A stretch of 43,526 nt of DNA from a virus. Below the pieces are notes generated by a model, which was not told where the DNA came from, ran no database searches, and was given only the letters and a program-made list of their open reading frames with translations. Below are positions 7,307 through 14,842 of this stretch, one piece after another. Position 1 is the stretch's first letter. Each line of letters starts with the position of its first letter. The DNA is taken from the IMG/VR virus record IMGVR_UViG_3300025012_000165, positions 1-43,526 of that record. One strand, written 5' to 3'. A program made the position numbers and the translations under genes.

Positions 7307-7930
7307 ATGGCCACCTTGGGAGACATGAGGACGCGCATTGCAGATGAACTGCAAATCGACGAGTCCACTCAAGCCACCGAGATCGACCGGGCCGTGTTCA
7401 GCGCGGTCCGGTTCTACAACGACAACGATTTCTGGTTCCTCGACACCGCGCCGACCACCTTCACGTTGTCGGCCACGTCGAACTACGCGCTTGGCACCAT
7501 CCTCCCCGACCGCTCGCAGATCAAGTCCATCAGCCTCCACCTGACGCCTGGCCGCACCGAACTTCGGTACCGCACGCTGCAGGAGATCCTGGACCTGGAC
7601 TTCGACGACGCCTACACAGGTGTGCCGCTGTACTGGACAATCGACAACGACACGCTCATTGTGCACCCGGTCCCCAACGTCACGCGCACCGCTGAGGCGT
7701 ACTACAGCCTGCGCTACTCGATGACCGCCAGTGCGTCAGCGTCGAGTGTGTGGACCAATGAGGCTGAGGAGCTGATTCGCCTTCACGCCGAAGTGGATAT
7801 TCTCGAGAACCGCATCAAGGACTACGCCGAGGCCATGCAAAAACGCGGCAGGCTGGCCACTGTGGTAGCCAAGCTGGACGAGAAAACAGTGGCCATCCGC
7901 GGCCTACGGCGCATGAAACCATTTATGTGA
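7307..7930 (+). CDS. Head-tail adaptor (connector) protein
   Basis: 207 residues. The N-terminus MATLGDMRTRIADELQ followed by a short helix (DRAVFSAVRFYNDNDFWFL), central beta region (LPDRSQIKSISL, RELRYR-like TELRYRTLQEILDLD) and C-terminal helices (EELIRLHAEVDILENRIKDYAEAMQKR) match the gp4/gp6-like connector proteins that ring the portal of P22-like and related podoviruses. It would close the packaged head and hold the tail nozzle. Its position between head and tail genes agrees. Confidence 0.75.
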   Translation: MATLGDMRTRIADELQIDESTQATEIDRAVFSAVRFYNDNDFWFLDTAPTTFTLSATSNYALGTILPDRSQIKSISLHLTPGRTELRYRTLQEILDLDFDDAYTGVPLYWTIDNDTLIVHPVPNVTRTAEAYYSLRYSMTASASASSVWTNEAEELIRLHAEVDILENRIKDYAEAMQKRGRLATVVAKLDEKTVAIRGLRRMKPFM

Positions 7931-7940
7931 GGGGCCGGCA

Positions 7941-9212
7941 ATGGCACTGGAAACTGCATCCTACATCGCTGAACTGGTGGCCACGAACCCCCTGTCATCC
8001 GACCCGGTTGGGCGGGGGGATGACCACCTCCGGCTGCTGAAAAGCGTGCTGCAGGCGACGTTCCCGAACCTTGGTAACGGGTTCGCGCGCAACGTCAGCT
8101 GCAGCGCCGGCTACACGGTGCTCTCCACCGACAACACCGGGTTGCTCAACGTGCCCGTGGCCACTGGCGCTACCATCACCCACACCGTGTCGCTGCCTGC
8201 CATTGCATCTGTGACGGCAGGTTTCTACCTTGACCTCCATGTGCCAGGCCCCACGGACGTCGTGATCCTGACCCCCACAGGCGGCACCAGCATCGAAGGG
8301 TCCGCCACGTTTACCTTCGGGCCGGAGTCTGGCGGTCGCATCTTCTACGACGGCGCGACCTGGCGTGTGCACCAGTACCCCCTGACCTCCAACGGGACCT
8401 ACGCATTTCACGGCGCGGTGACAATCTCCGGTGCCACGCACCTGCAGAGCACCCTGTCCGTCTCCGGCGCGGCCACGCTCGGCAGCACGCTGACCGTCTC
8501 CGGCGCGGCCAAGTTCCTTGGCGCAGTGACAATCTCCGGTGCCACGCACCTGCAGAGCACCCTGTCCGTTTCCGGTGCCACCACGCTCGGCAGCACGTTG
8601 TCCGTCTCCGGCGCTGCACACATGAAGAGCACGCTTTCTGTCGGCGGCGCGACCACACTTGGCACCACGCTGACCGTCTCTGGTGCGTCGCACCTGCAGA
8701 GCACGCTTTCTGTCGGTGGTGCGACCACACTTGGCACCACGCTGACCGTCTCTGGCGCAGCGCACCTGCAGGGTGCCTTGTCCGTCGGCGGGGCAGTCAC
8801 CCTTGGCACCACGTTGACCGTCTCCGGCGCCGCCTTCTTCAACAGCACGGTCACAATCTCCGGCACTTGTGTGGCCGGTGCATTCATTGCTGGGAACATG
8901 CCACACGCCTGGGTGGCCCTCGACATGACTGGCACCCTTACCGCCAGGGACAGCTACAACGTGTCCAGCCTGACGGACACGGCGACCGGGCGCTTCCGAG
9001 TCAACTTCACGAATAACGCAGTGAATGCCGACTACGCAACGGCCATGCATTCAGCGGCAAGCGGTGTGCACTCCCTGTCGTTGCAGGGCACGTACTCAGG
9101 CGGCGCTACCGACAAGACGGCTACGGGTGCCACATGTGACGTCCGCGATGGCGCTTCTGCGCTGCAGGACTCTTCTAACCTGTCCGTGACGTTTACCGGT
9201 GGGGGTGTGTGA
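7941..9212 (+). CDS. Tail fibre/spike-like protein with a 12-residue repeat shaft
   Basis: 423 residues in three parts. Residues 1-155 (ETASYIAELVATNPLSSDP, VGRGDDHLRLLKSVLQATFPN) are a conserved N-terminal adaptor seen in many podovirus tail fibres. Residues ~159-314 are thirteen tandem 12-residue units of the form TL(S/T)V(S/G)GAxxLGS, expected to build a trimeric beta-helical shaft. The last ~110 residues (from FIAGNMPHAWVALDMTGT) form a beta-rich tip domain, probably receptor-binding. The following 148-residue gene overlaps its stop and resembles a tail-fibre assembly partner. Confidence 0.85.
   Translation: MALETASYIAELVATNPLSSDPVGRGDDHLRLLKSVLQATFPNLGNGFARNVSCSAGYTVLSTDNTGLLNVPVATGATITHTVSLPAIASVTAGFYLDLHVPGPTDVVILTPTGGTSIEGSATFTFGPESGGRIFYDGATWRVHQYPLTSNGTYAFHGAVTISGATHLQSTLSVSGAATLGSTLTVSGAAKFLGAVTISGATHLQSTLSVSGATTLGSTLSVSGAAHMKSTLSVGGATTLGTTLTVSGASHLQSTLSVGGATTLGTTLTVSGAAHLQGALSVGGAVTLGTTLTVSGAAFFNSTVTISGTCVAGAFIAGNMPHAWVALDMTGTLTARDSYNVSSLTDTATGRFRVNFTNNAVNADYATAMHSAASGVHSLSLQGTYSGGATDKTATGATCDVRDGASALQDSSNLSVTFTGGGV
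8415..8882 (+). repeat. Thirteen tandem 36-base repeats in the tail fibre gene
   Basis: The repeats encode TLSVSGAATLGS-type units, each 12 codons, without gaps. Some blocks recur almost exactly at the DNA level: the 8415 and 8523 units, and the 8631 and 8703 units. This points to recent duplication by slippage or recombination. Unit number sets shaft length in such fibres. Confidence 0.85.
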
Positions 9213-9658
9213 TGGTTCAGCGTGTAGTGTTTAACCACAACGGCGTCACGGCTGTTCTTGTCCCGGTCATGCGGTCGGGACTGACCCTGGAGCAGATCAT
9301 CGCCAAGGATGTCCCCACTGGTGCCACTGACATTGCAGTGGTCGACCACACCGACCTGCCGGCATCCCGTGGGTTCCGCGACGCTTGGGTGAATGTCGCC
9401 GGCACTGTGAGTGTCAACCGTGCGCGGGCGGAAGGCATCTTCTGGGACCGGGTGCGTGTCGAGCGTGCCCCCCGCCTTGCCCAGCTAGACGTTGAGGTGA
9501 TCAGGGCCTTGGAAGAGGGGCGCCCAACGGCACCCCTTGTCGCGCAGAAGCAGAAGCTCCGTGACGTGACCACCAAGGACCTTTCCAGCCTGAGCCTCGA
9601 CCAGCTGGAGAATGCCAGGCTCGATAGCGTGCTCAACCTCCCGACCCGGAGCACCTGA
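9212..9658 (+). CDS. Tail-fibre-associated protein, possible assembly chaperone, 148 aa
   Basis: The start VQRVVFNHNGVTAVLVPV and the middle segment LTLEQIIAKDVPTGATDIAVVDHTDLP with FRDAWV are widely seen in small proteins encoded next to phage tail fibres. The C-terminal half is helical and charged (RAPRLAQLDVEVIRALEE, DVTTKDLSSLSLDQLENARL). ATG 9212 overlaps the fibre stop (TGATG). Context suggests a fibre-assembly or capping role; this is inference. Confidence 0.65.
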   Translation: MVQRVVFNHNGVTAVLVPVMRSGLTLEQIIAKDVPTGATDIAVVDHTDLPASRGFRDAWVNVAGTVSVNRARAEGIFWDRVRVERAPRLAQLDVEVIRALEEGRPTAPLVAQKQKLRDVTTKDLSSLSLDQLENARLDSVLNLPTRST

Positions 9659-9659
9659 C

Positions 9660-11285
9660 ATGCCGATCAAGCTGGTAGAGGAAGTTGGGGCTATCGGTGC
9701 AGTAGCGGACGTCAGTGCACTGAAACTCCCGGACGGCGCATGGTCGGACTGCGAGAACGTGCGGTTCGACGGGTACGTGGCCCGCAAGGTCGCCGGGAGT
9801 CGCGTGGTCTTCGGTAGTCTGTCCACCACCGCCTACAGTGTCTTCGCACACTCCAACTTCGATGGCACCCCGTTCTTCTGCTACGCCGGGCTCACCAGCG
9901 TGTTCACCGTGTCGAACAACACGCACTTCGACATTACCCGCCAGAGCGCCACCGTGTCGGGCACGGCGACCAACCGCGCGTACACGACCGACGCCACCGA
10001 GCTGTGGACAGGGGGTGTGTTCGGTGGGCTGCTGTTCCTCAACAACGGTCTGGATGTGCCGCAGGTGCAGCTGACGCCAACTTCCTCATGCCGGCTGTCC
10101 GACCTGGCGAACTGGCCAACCACCGTAACGACGCGCACAAACTGCCTACGCGCCTTCAAGAACTTCCTCGTGGCGCTGGACGTCACCAAGGGTGCAACGC
10201 GGTATCGGCAGATGGTCAAGTGGTCCGCCAGCGCCGACCCGCTCACTGTGCCCAGCACCTGGAATGAGGCAGACACCACCTCGGACGCTGGTGAAACGTC
10301 GCTCAGCGACACCGATGGCACCGTGATCGACTGTCTGCCGCTGCGCGACGTGAACATCGTTTACAAGGAGGACTCGGTCTACGGCATGCAGTATATCGGC
10401 GGCGCGTTCATCTTCCGCTTCTACCAGATCTTCAAGGGTGTCGGCCTGCTGTCGCGCCGGTGCGTTGCCGCCTTCGAGCAGTACCACTGCTTCATCGGGA
10501 ACGACCTCGATGTGTACGTGCACGACGGCACAACGCTCCGCTCCATCGGGCAAGACAAGTGGCGCAACTGGCTGAACGACAACATCGACGGGACCAACTA
10601 CCAGCGCACCTTTATGGTACCCAACCCAGTGACCACCGAGATCTGGATATTCGTGCCGACCGGCGATGACGACTACTGTTCCAAGGTACTGATGTGGAAC
10701 TGGCGAAAGGATACCTGGGGCGTCCGCACCGTGGACAACGTGTCCGGTGGCGACATTGGAGTGATCCAGTCGACCGACTACATCGAGAACTGGGACACAG
10801 TGCTCACCACTTGGGAAAGCGAAGTCCGGTCATGGTCCGAGATGTCATCGATCCCGCCGGGCAAGCGCCTGGTGCTGGCCAGCCCAACCCGCCTTACTGG
10901 CCTGATCGAGACCGAGATTGGATCGAGCGAGTTTGGCGCCGCGTTGCCGTTCTACCTCGAGCGCCAGGGCATGTGGGCCGCGCCACTCAAGATCGACAAC
11001 AACGCACGGGTGATCGACCTGCAGTCGGTGAAGTTCATCCGGCGCATCCGGTTCCGCACCGTGAGTGTCAACTCCAACAACATCACCTTCAAGGTAGCGG
11101 TGCAGAGCGACGTGGACAGTGCACTGGTCTACACGGCAACCACCAAGATGATTGGGACCACCGCCGAGGTAGTTGTGCTCAAGCGTGGGCGCTTCCTGAG
11201 CATCAGGATCGAGTCTTCGCAGGACGTCGACTTCGATCTGCACGCCATTGAAGTCGAATCCGAATCCTCGGGGATGTACCTATGA
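9660..11285 (+). CDS. Tail nozzle / packaged DNA stabilisation protein (P22 gp10-like)
   Basis: 541 residues. The N-terminal VEEVGAIGAVADVSALKLPDGAWSDCENVRF is the typical entry sequence of gp10-like nozzle proteins, followed by many short beta-strands expected for a six-bladed propeller-like fold (repeated Trp/Gly/Asp strand pairs across residues 50-500). It would assemble below the connector and plug the tail. ATG 9660 is chosen because it follows the previous stop at once; the longer frame from 9612 overlaps coding sequence. The next gene overlaps by ATGA. Confidence 0.8.
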   Translation: MPIKLVEEVGAIGAVADVSALKLPDGAWSDCENVRFDGYVARKVAGSRVVFGSLSTTAYSVFAHSNFDGTPFFCYAGLTSVFTVSNNTHFDITRQSATVSGTATNRAYTTDATELWTGGVFGGLLFLNNGLDVPQVQLTPTSSCRLSDLANWPTTVTTRTNCLRAFKNFLVALDVTKGATRYRQMVKWSASADPLTVPSTWNEADTTSDAGETSLSDTDGTVIDCLPLRDVNIVYKEDSVYGMQYIGGAFIFRFYQIFKGVGLLSRRCVAAFEQYHCFIGNDLDVYVHDGTTLRSIGQDKWRNWLNDNIDGTNYQRTFMVPNPVTTEIWIFVPTGDDDYCSKVLMWNWRKDTWGVRTVDNVSGGDIGVIQSTDYIENWDTVLTTWESEVRSWSEMSSIPPGKRLVLASPTRLTGLIETEIGSSEFGAALPFYLERQGMWAAPLKIDNNARVIDLQSVKFIRRIRFRTVSVNSNNITFKVAVQSDVDSALVYTATTKMIGTTAEVVVLKRGRFLSIRIESSQDVDFDLHAIEVESESSGMYL

Positions 11286-11518
11286 GCTACGAACCGACAC
11301 ACCCCGGCGAGGATGTCATCCCTGGGTGGCTGTATGACGAGCTGAGCCGCGTTGCCGCTGAGATGTACCGGCCCACGGTGCTCCAGCTGGAAGTGCTTCA
11401 CAGCGAGCCTGAAAGGCCGCAAGATGGGATGATCGCTTTCGCAGACGGCACAGACTGGAACCCCGGCACCGGGGCTGGCGTTTACGCACGGATCAGCGGT
11501 GCCTGGTCCAAACTTTGA
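11282..11518 (+). CDS. Small virion-region protein, 78 aa
   Basis: The pattern WLYDELSRVAAEM... followed by PQDGMIAFADGTDWNPGTGAGVY and a final W is common in small podovirus proteins encoded after the nozzle gene. The second half (ADGTxWNPGxGxGxY) looks like a short beta-motif also found in tail-tip or fibre attachment proteins. Overlaps the nozzle gene by ATGA. Precise role unknown. Confidence 0.65.
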   Translation: MSYEPTHPGEDVIPGWLYDELSRVAAEMYRPTVLQLEVLHSEPERPQDGMIAFADGTDWNPGTGAGVYARISGAWSKL

Positions 11519-11528
11519 GGGTATCGAC

Positions 11529-11960
11529 ATGGCGGGTTTCATGGACTATCTGAGCAACTTCATGGGCCAGAACGGCGGGCAACTCCCGGCCGGGCTGCAG
11601 AGCATGCAGTCCATGGGCGCCGGCCTGCCGCAGGGCCTCCTGCAAGCTCTCCAGCAGAGCCAGCAAGGTCAGCAGGGCTTCGGGCTCGGGCAGCAGATGC
11701 CGGGCATGCCACCGCAGGCGCAAGGTATGAACTCGATGGCTGGCATGCTTGGTGCACAGCCGCAGGGGATGCCCGACATGGCGTCCATGATGCGTACCAT
11801 TGGCCCGCAGATGATGTCCATGGGCCAGGGCCAGCAACAGCCGCAGCAGCCGTTGGGGCAGCTCCCCGTCGCCGGCCAGGGTCGCCAGATGCCGGGCATG
11901 CAGGGCTACCTTGCCCAAGGCGGCGGCATCGCCCCGCGCGCCATCGTGGGACGTCGCTGA
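11529..11960 (+). CDS. Gln/Gly/Met-rich low-complexity protein, 143 aa
   Basis: ATG 11529 follows GAGGGTATCGAC, a variant of the genome's extended ribosome motif. The product is dominated by Gln, Gly, Met and Pro (repeated QGMP, GQQQPQQ, PGM) with a short N-terminal helix (MDYLSNFMG). It is probably disordered. It lies at the head of the ejection-protein block, which has similar Q/G-rich composition, so it may be packaged in the virion. No family recognised. Confidence 0.65.
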   Translation: MAGFMDYLSNFMGQNGGQLPAGLQSMQSMGAGLPQGLLQALQQSQQGQQGFGLGQQMPGMPPQAQGMNSMAGMLGAQPQGMPDMASMMRTIGPQMMSMGQGQQQPQQPLGQLPVAGQGRQMPGMQGYLAQGGGIAPRAIVGRR

Positions 11961-11961
11961 G

Positions 11962-12366
11962 ATGTCCGCCCTGGCACCGGTGCCCTGCCAGCACATTGAC
12001 GAAGTGTGGGGGTTCGTGGAGCCTCTGGTGGCGCGCTGCTTCAAGAAGATCAAGGAGTACCGCTGGCTGCCGGAGGACATCAAGTTCTACCTGCAGGAGC
12101 GGGACATGCAGCTTTGGCTAGTGGTCGATGAGGCCGATGCCTACGGGATTGTCATCACGCAGATCCTGGATTCGCCAAGAGCCCGCGAGTGCCAGATATT
12201 CATGATTTGCGGGAAGTTCCCGCGGGATTGGCGTAAAATTCAACAGGACGTCGAAAAGTGGGCAATCGACATGCAGTGCACCCACGTTTCGGCGATGTCC
12301 CGGCCAGGGTCCGCCAAGATTAACGGGATGGAAAAAGGCCTGATTCATACGTACCGGAGGTTGTGA
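11962..12366 (+). CDS. GNAT-like domain protein of the virion block, 134 aa
   Basis: Globular protein with alternating helix/strand order (VWGFVEPLVARCFKK, DIKFYLQERDMQLWLVVDE, AYGIVITQI, CQIFMICG, WRKIQQDVEKWAIDMQC, THVSAMSRPGSAKIN). The layout resembles the small GNAT-fold proteins found among podovirus internal genes, which often lack a clear acetyl-CoA loop; I cannot confirm catalysis here. The stop overlaps the next start (TGATG). Confidence 0.6.
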   Translation: MSALAPVPCQHIDEVWGFVEPLVARCFKKIKEYRWLPEDIKFYLQERDMQLWLVVDEADAYGIVITQILDSPRARECQIFMICGKFPRDWRKIQQDVEKWAIDMQCTHVSAMSRPGSAKINGMEKGLIHTYRRL

Positions 12367-13463
12367 TGGGCGGCGGAAGCAAGAGCGGCGGAAGCAGCAC
12401 AACGGTGCAAAAGGCCGATCCCTGGAGCGGTGTGCAACCGTACCTGAGTACTGGCTACAAACAACTGCGCGACCTGTACATGCCGGGTGGCCAGCTGGGT
12501 GAGGGCCCGCAGTACTTCCCGACCTCGACCGTCGCAGATCCCAATGCACTGGAAGGCACCGGCCAGGACATGCAGATCGACGCCACGAGCCAGCAACAGC
12601 AGGCAGCCAACCAAGCGCTGCAGGCCATGTATGGCATGGGCATCGGTTCCAACTTCGCCAACATCGGTGCCGGGCAGGCGCTGGGGGCATCGCAGGGCCT
12701 CATGGGTGCCGGGCAGTACGGCCTCGGTGCTGGCCTTCCCGGTGCTACCCAAGGCATGAACCAGCTGCTGGCAGCCGGCGACGTCGAGAACAACCCCTAT
12801 TTCCAACAGGCCATGCAGTCGGCAATCCGCCCGGTCACTGAGCAGTTCACCGAGCAGGTGATGCCCGGCATCCGCCAGGGCGCTATCGGCGCCGGCCAGA
12901 TGGGTGGGTCGCGCCAAGGCATCGCAGAAGGCATCGCCGCACGCGGCTACCTTGACACCGTGGGCGACATTACCGCGAACATGGGCAGCCAGGCGTATGG
13001 CCAAGGTCTGCAGGCGGTACAAGCAGGCGGTGCACTGGGCGGGCAACTGGCGGGACTCGGCCTGAGCGGCCTTGGCACTGCTGGTGGGCTCGGTCAGGGC
13101 CTGTTCGGCGAAGGCATGACCGCTGCCGGACGTCTCGCTGCGCTGGCACCCACTGTGCAGCAGTCCCTGCTGATGCCTGGGCAGACTCTCGAGCAGATCG
13201 GCCAGCAGCGCACCGCCGACGAGCAGGCGCAAATCGACGCGAACCTGCAGCGGTGGAACTACGAGCAGCAGCTGCCGTACAGCATGATATCCGACTACCT
13301 TGCCATGCTCAACGCGTCTCAGGGTGGCACAACCGCCAGCACCATGTCGGGCCAACAGGGTGGCGGCAACCGCATGATGTCCGCGCTCGGTGGTGCGGCA
13401 ACTGGTTCCATGTTCGGGCCGTGGGGTGCGCTCGCGGGCGGCGCTCTCGGCCTGTTCATGTAG
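12366..13463 (+). CDS. Internal virion (DNA ejection) protein, 365 aa
   Basis: Gly/Ala/Gln-rich protein that begins MGGGSKSGGSSTTVQKADPWSGVQPYL, a motif common in podovirus internal proteins (xPWxGxQPYL). The body has repeated Gly/Gln helices. The C-terminus carries a glycine-zipper-like hydrophobic tail (AATGSMFGPWGALAGGALGLF), which could insert into a membrane during ejection. It is the first of three large consecutive proteins that probably form the ejection machinery. Confidence 0.75.
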   Translation: MGGGSKSGGSSTTVQKADPWSGVQPYLSTGYKQLRDLYMPGGQLGEGPQYFPTSTVADPNALEGTGQDMQIDATSQQQQAANQALQAMYGMGIGSNFANIGAGQALGASQGLMGAGQYGLGAGLPGATQGMNQLLAAGDVENNPYFQQAMQSAIRPVTEQFTEQVMPGIRQGAIGAGQMGGSRQGIAEGIAARGYLDTVGDITANMGSQAYGQGLQAVQAGGALGGQLAGLGLSGLGTAGGLGQGLFGEGMTAAGRLAALAPTVQQSLLMPGQTLEQIGQQRTADEQAQIDANLQRWNYEQQLPYSMISDYLAMLNASQGGTTASTMSGQQGGGNRMMSALGGAATGSMFGPWGALAGGALGLFM

Positions 13464-13471
13464 GAGGGGTG

Positions 13472-14842
13472 ATGGCAACTTTCGCGGATATCCTGCAGGG
13501 CCTGAACACCCGGCTCACGACCGGCATGAACCAGCCGCTGACCCAGCTCGGCCTGCAGATGCTCGCCCAGTCCGGCCCGCAGGCCAACAACCCTGGCTTT
13601 GGTGCGCGCCTTGGCCAAGCCGGCATGGGGTTCGCACAGCAGCAGGGGCAGATGCAGGAGCTGCAGCAACAGCAGATGCTGCGCCAGATCCAGCAGCAGC
13701 AGATTGCCGCTGCAGCCGCAAAGCAGGAAAGCGAGAACCGCGCCCGGTCCCGCGTGCAAAGCATGATCCAAAGCGACCCGAACATCCTGGCCAACAACCC
13801 GCTGGCCCGCGCGGTGCTCGAGTCCACCGGCGACTACAGCGCCATCGGCGACCTGGCCAAGCTCGGACCGCAAACCCCTGCTGCCCCGCGCATGCCCTGG
13901 CAGTTCGAGCAGAAGTTGCCCACTGGTGAAGCAGTGCAGCACATCTACGACCCGGCAGCCGGCGGCTACCAAGCTGGCCAGCCTTTCCGCCCGACCGCTC
14001 AGCAGAACGTCGATATCCGCGGTGCACAGCTTGGCCTTGGCCAGCAGCGCTGGGAGACCGAACAGCAGTTCAAGGAGCGCCAGGCCGCAGAAAAGGCCAG
14101 CCAGTTCCAGCAGTCCATCGGCCAGCGTGAGCAGCAGTTCGGTGCACAGCAGCAGTTCCGCGAGACCGAGGCCCAGCGCAAGCAGGGCAACTGGACTACG
14201 GAGCAGGAGCGCGCCGCGAAGCAGGCCGAGACCGCAGCGAAGCAGGCTGACACCGCAGCCGAGAAAGAGCAGCGCCAGCAGCGCGCCGAGTTCCTCAAGA
14301 ACAACGTCGAGCGTGGTTCCCTGCGCAAGCAGTTCGCCGGTGCCACATCGCAGATCGACAACGCACAAGCGCTCGCCAAGCAGGTGATCAACCACCCTGG
14401 CCTGGCCGGCAACTTTGGTGTCCGCGGCTCGGTGCCGAACATTCCGGGCAGCGACGCTGCAGACGCGGCGGCAGTGATCAACCGCCTGCGCTCGGTCGGT
14501 GGCCTGCAGGAGATCATCAAGCTCAAGAACTCCGGCGTGTCGTTCGGCCAGCTGTCGAACTTCGAGCAGGAGCAGGCGCAGAAGGCGTTCGTCAACCTCG
14601 AGAAAGCCCAGAGCGTAGAGCAGGCCCGTGAGAGCCTGCGCGTGCTTGTCGACTCCCTCGGGAAGCTCAAGCAGAACATGTCGACCGACTATGAGAGTAC
14701 CGACCGCCTGTATGAGCTGCCGGGCCGCGCCGAGCCGCGCCAGCAGCAGCCCGCCGGTGCACCCGCTGTCGGTGCTGTGGAAGACGGTTACGAGTTTATG
14801 GGCGGCAACCCCGCAGATCCGCGCAGTTGGAGAAAACGCTAA
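13472..14842 (+). CDS. Internal virion (DNA ejection) protein, Q-rich, 456 aa
   Basis: ATG 13472 follows AGGAGGGGTG; the frame open since 13253 is inside the previous gene. Residues 55-90 and 190-290 are Gln/Ala/Glu/Arg-rich helices that look like long coiled coils; the remainder is helical. No enzyme motif is visible. Position between a glycine-zipper protein and a transglycosylase matches the order of P22-like and T7-like ejection proteins. Stop overlaps the next start (TAATG). Confidence 0.75.
   Translation: MATFADILQGLNTRLTTGMNQPLTQLGLQMLAQSGPQANNPGFGARLGQAGMGFAQQQGQMQELQQQQMLRQIQQQQIAAAAAKQESENRARSRVQSMIQSDPNILANNPLARAVLESTGDYSAIGDLAKLGPQTPAAPRMPWQFEQKLPTGEAVQHIYDPAAGGYQAGQPFRPTAQQNVDIRGAQLGLGQQRWETEQQFKERQAAEKASQFQQSIGQREQQFGAQQQFRETEAQRKQGNWTTEQERAAKQAETAAKQADTAAEKEQRQQRAEFLKNNVERGSLRKQFAGATSQIDNAQALAKQVINHPGLAGNFGVRGSVPNIPGSDAADAAAVINRLRSVGGLQEIIKLKNSGVSFGQLSNFEQEQAQKAFVNLEKAQSVEQARESLRVLVDSLGKLKQNMSTDYESTDRLYELPGRAEPRQQQPAGAPAVGAVEDGYEFMGGNPADPRSWRKR

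Noticed and set aside
7995-9050. Long minus-strand frames opposite the tail fibre
   Set aside because: Periodic shadow of the 36-base repeats, with no ribosome site or coupling to a neighbour.
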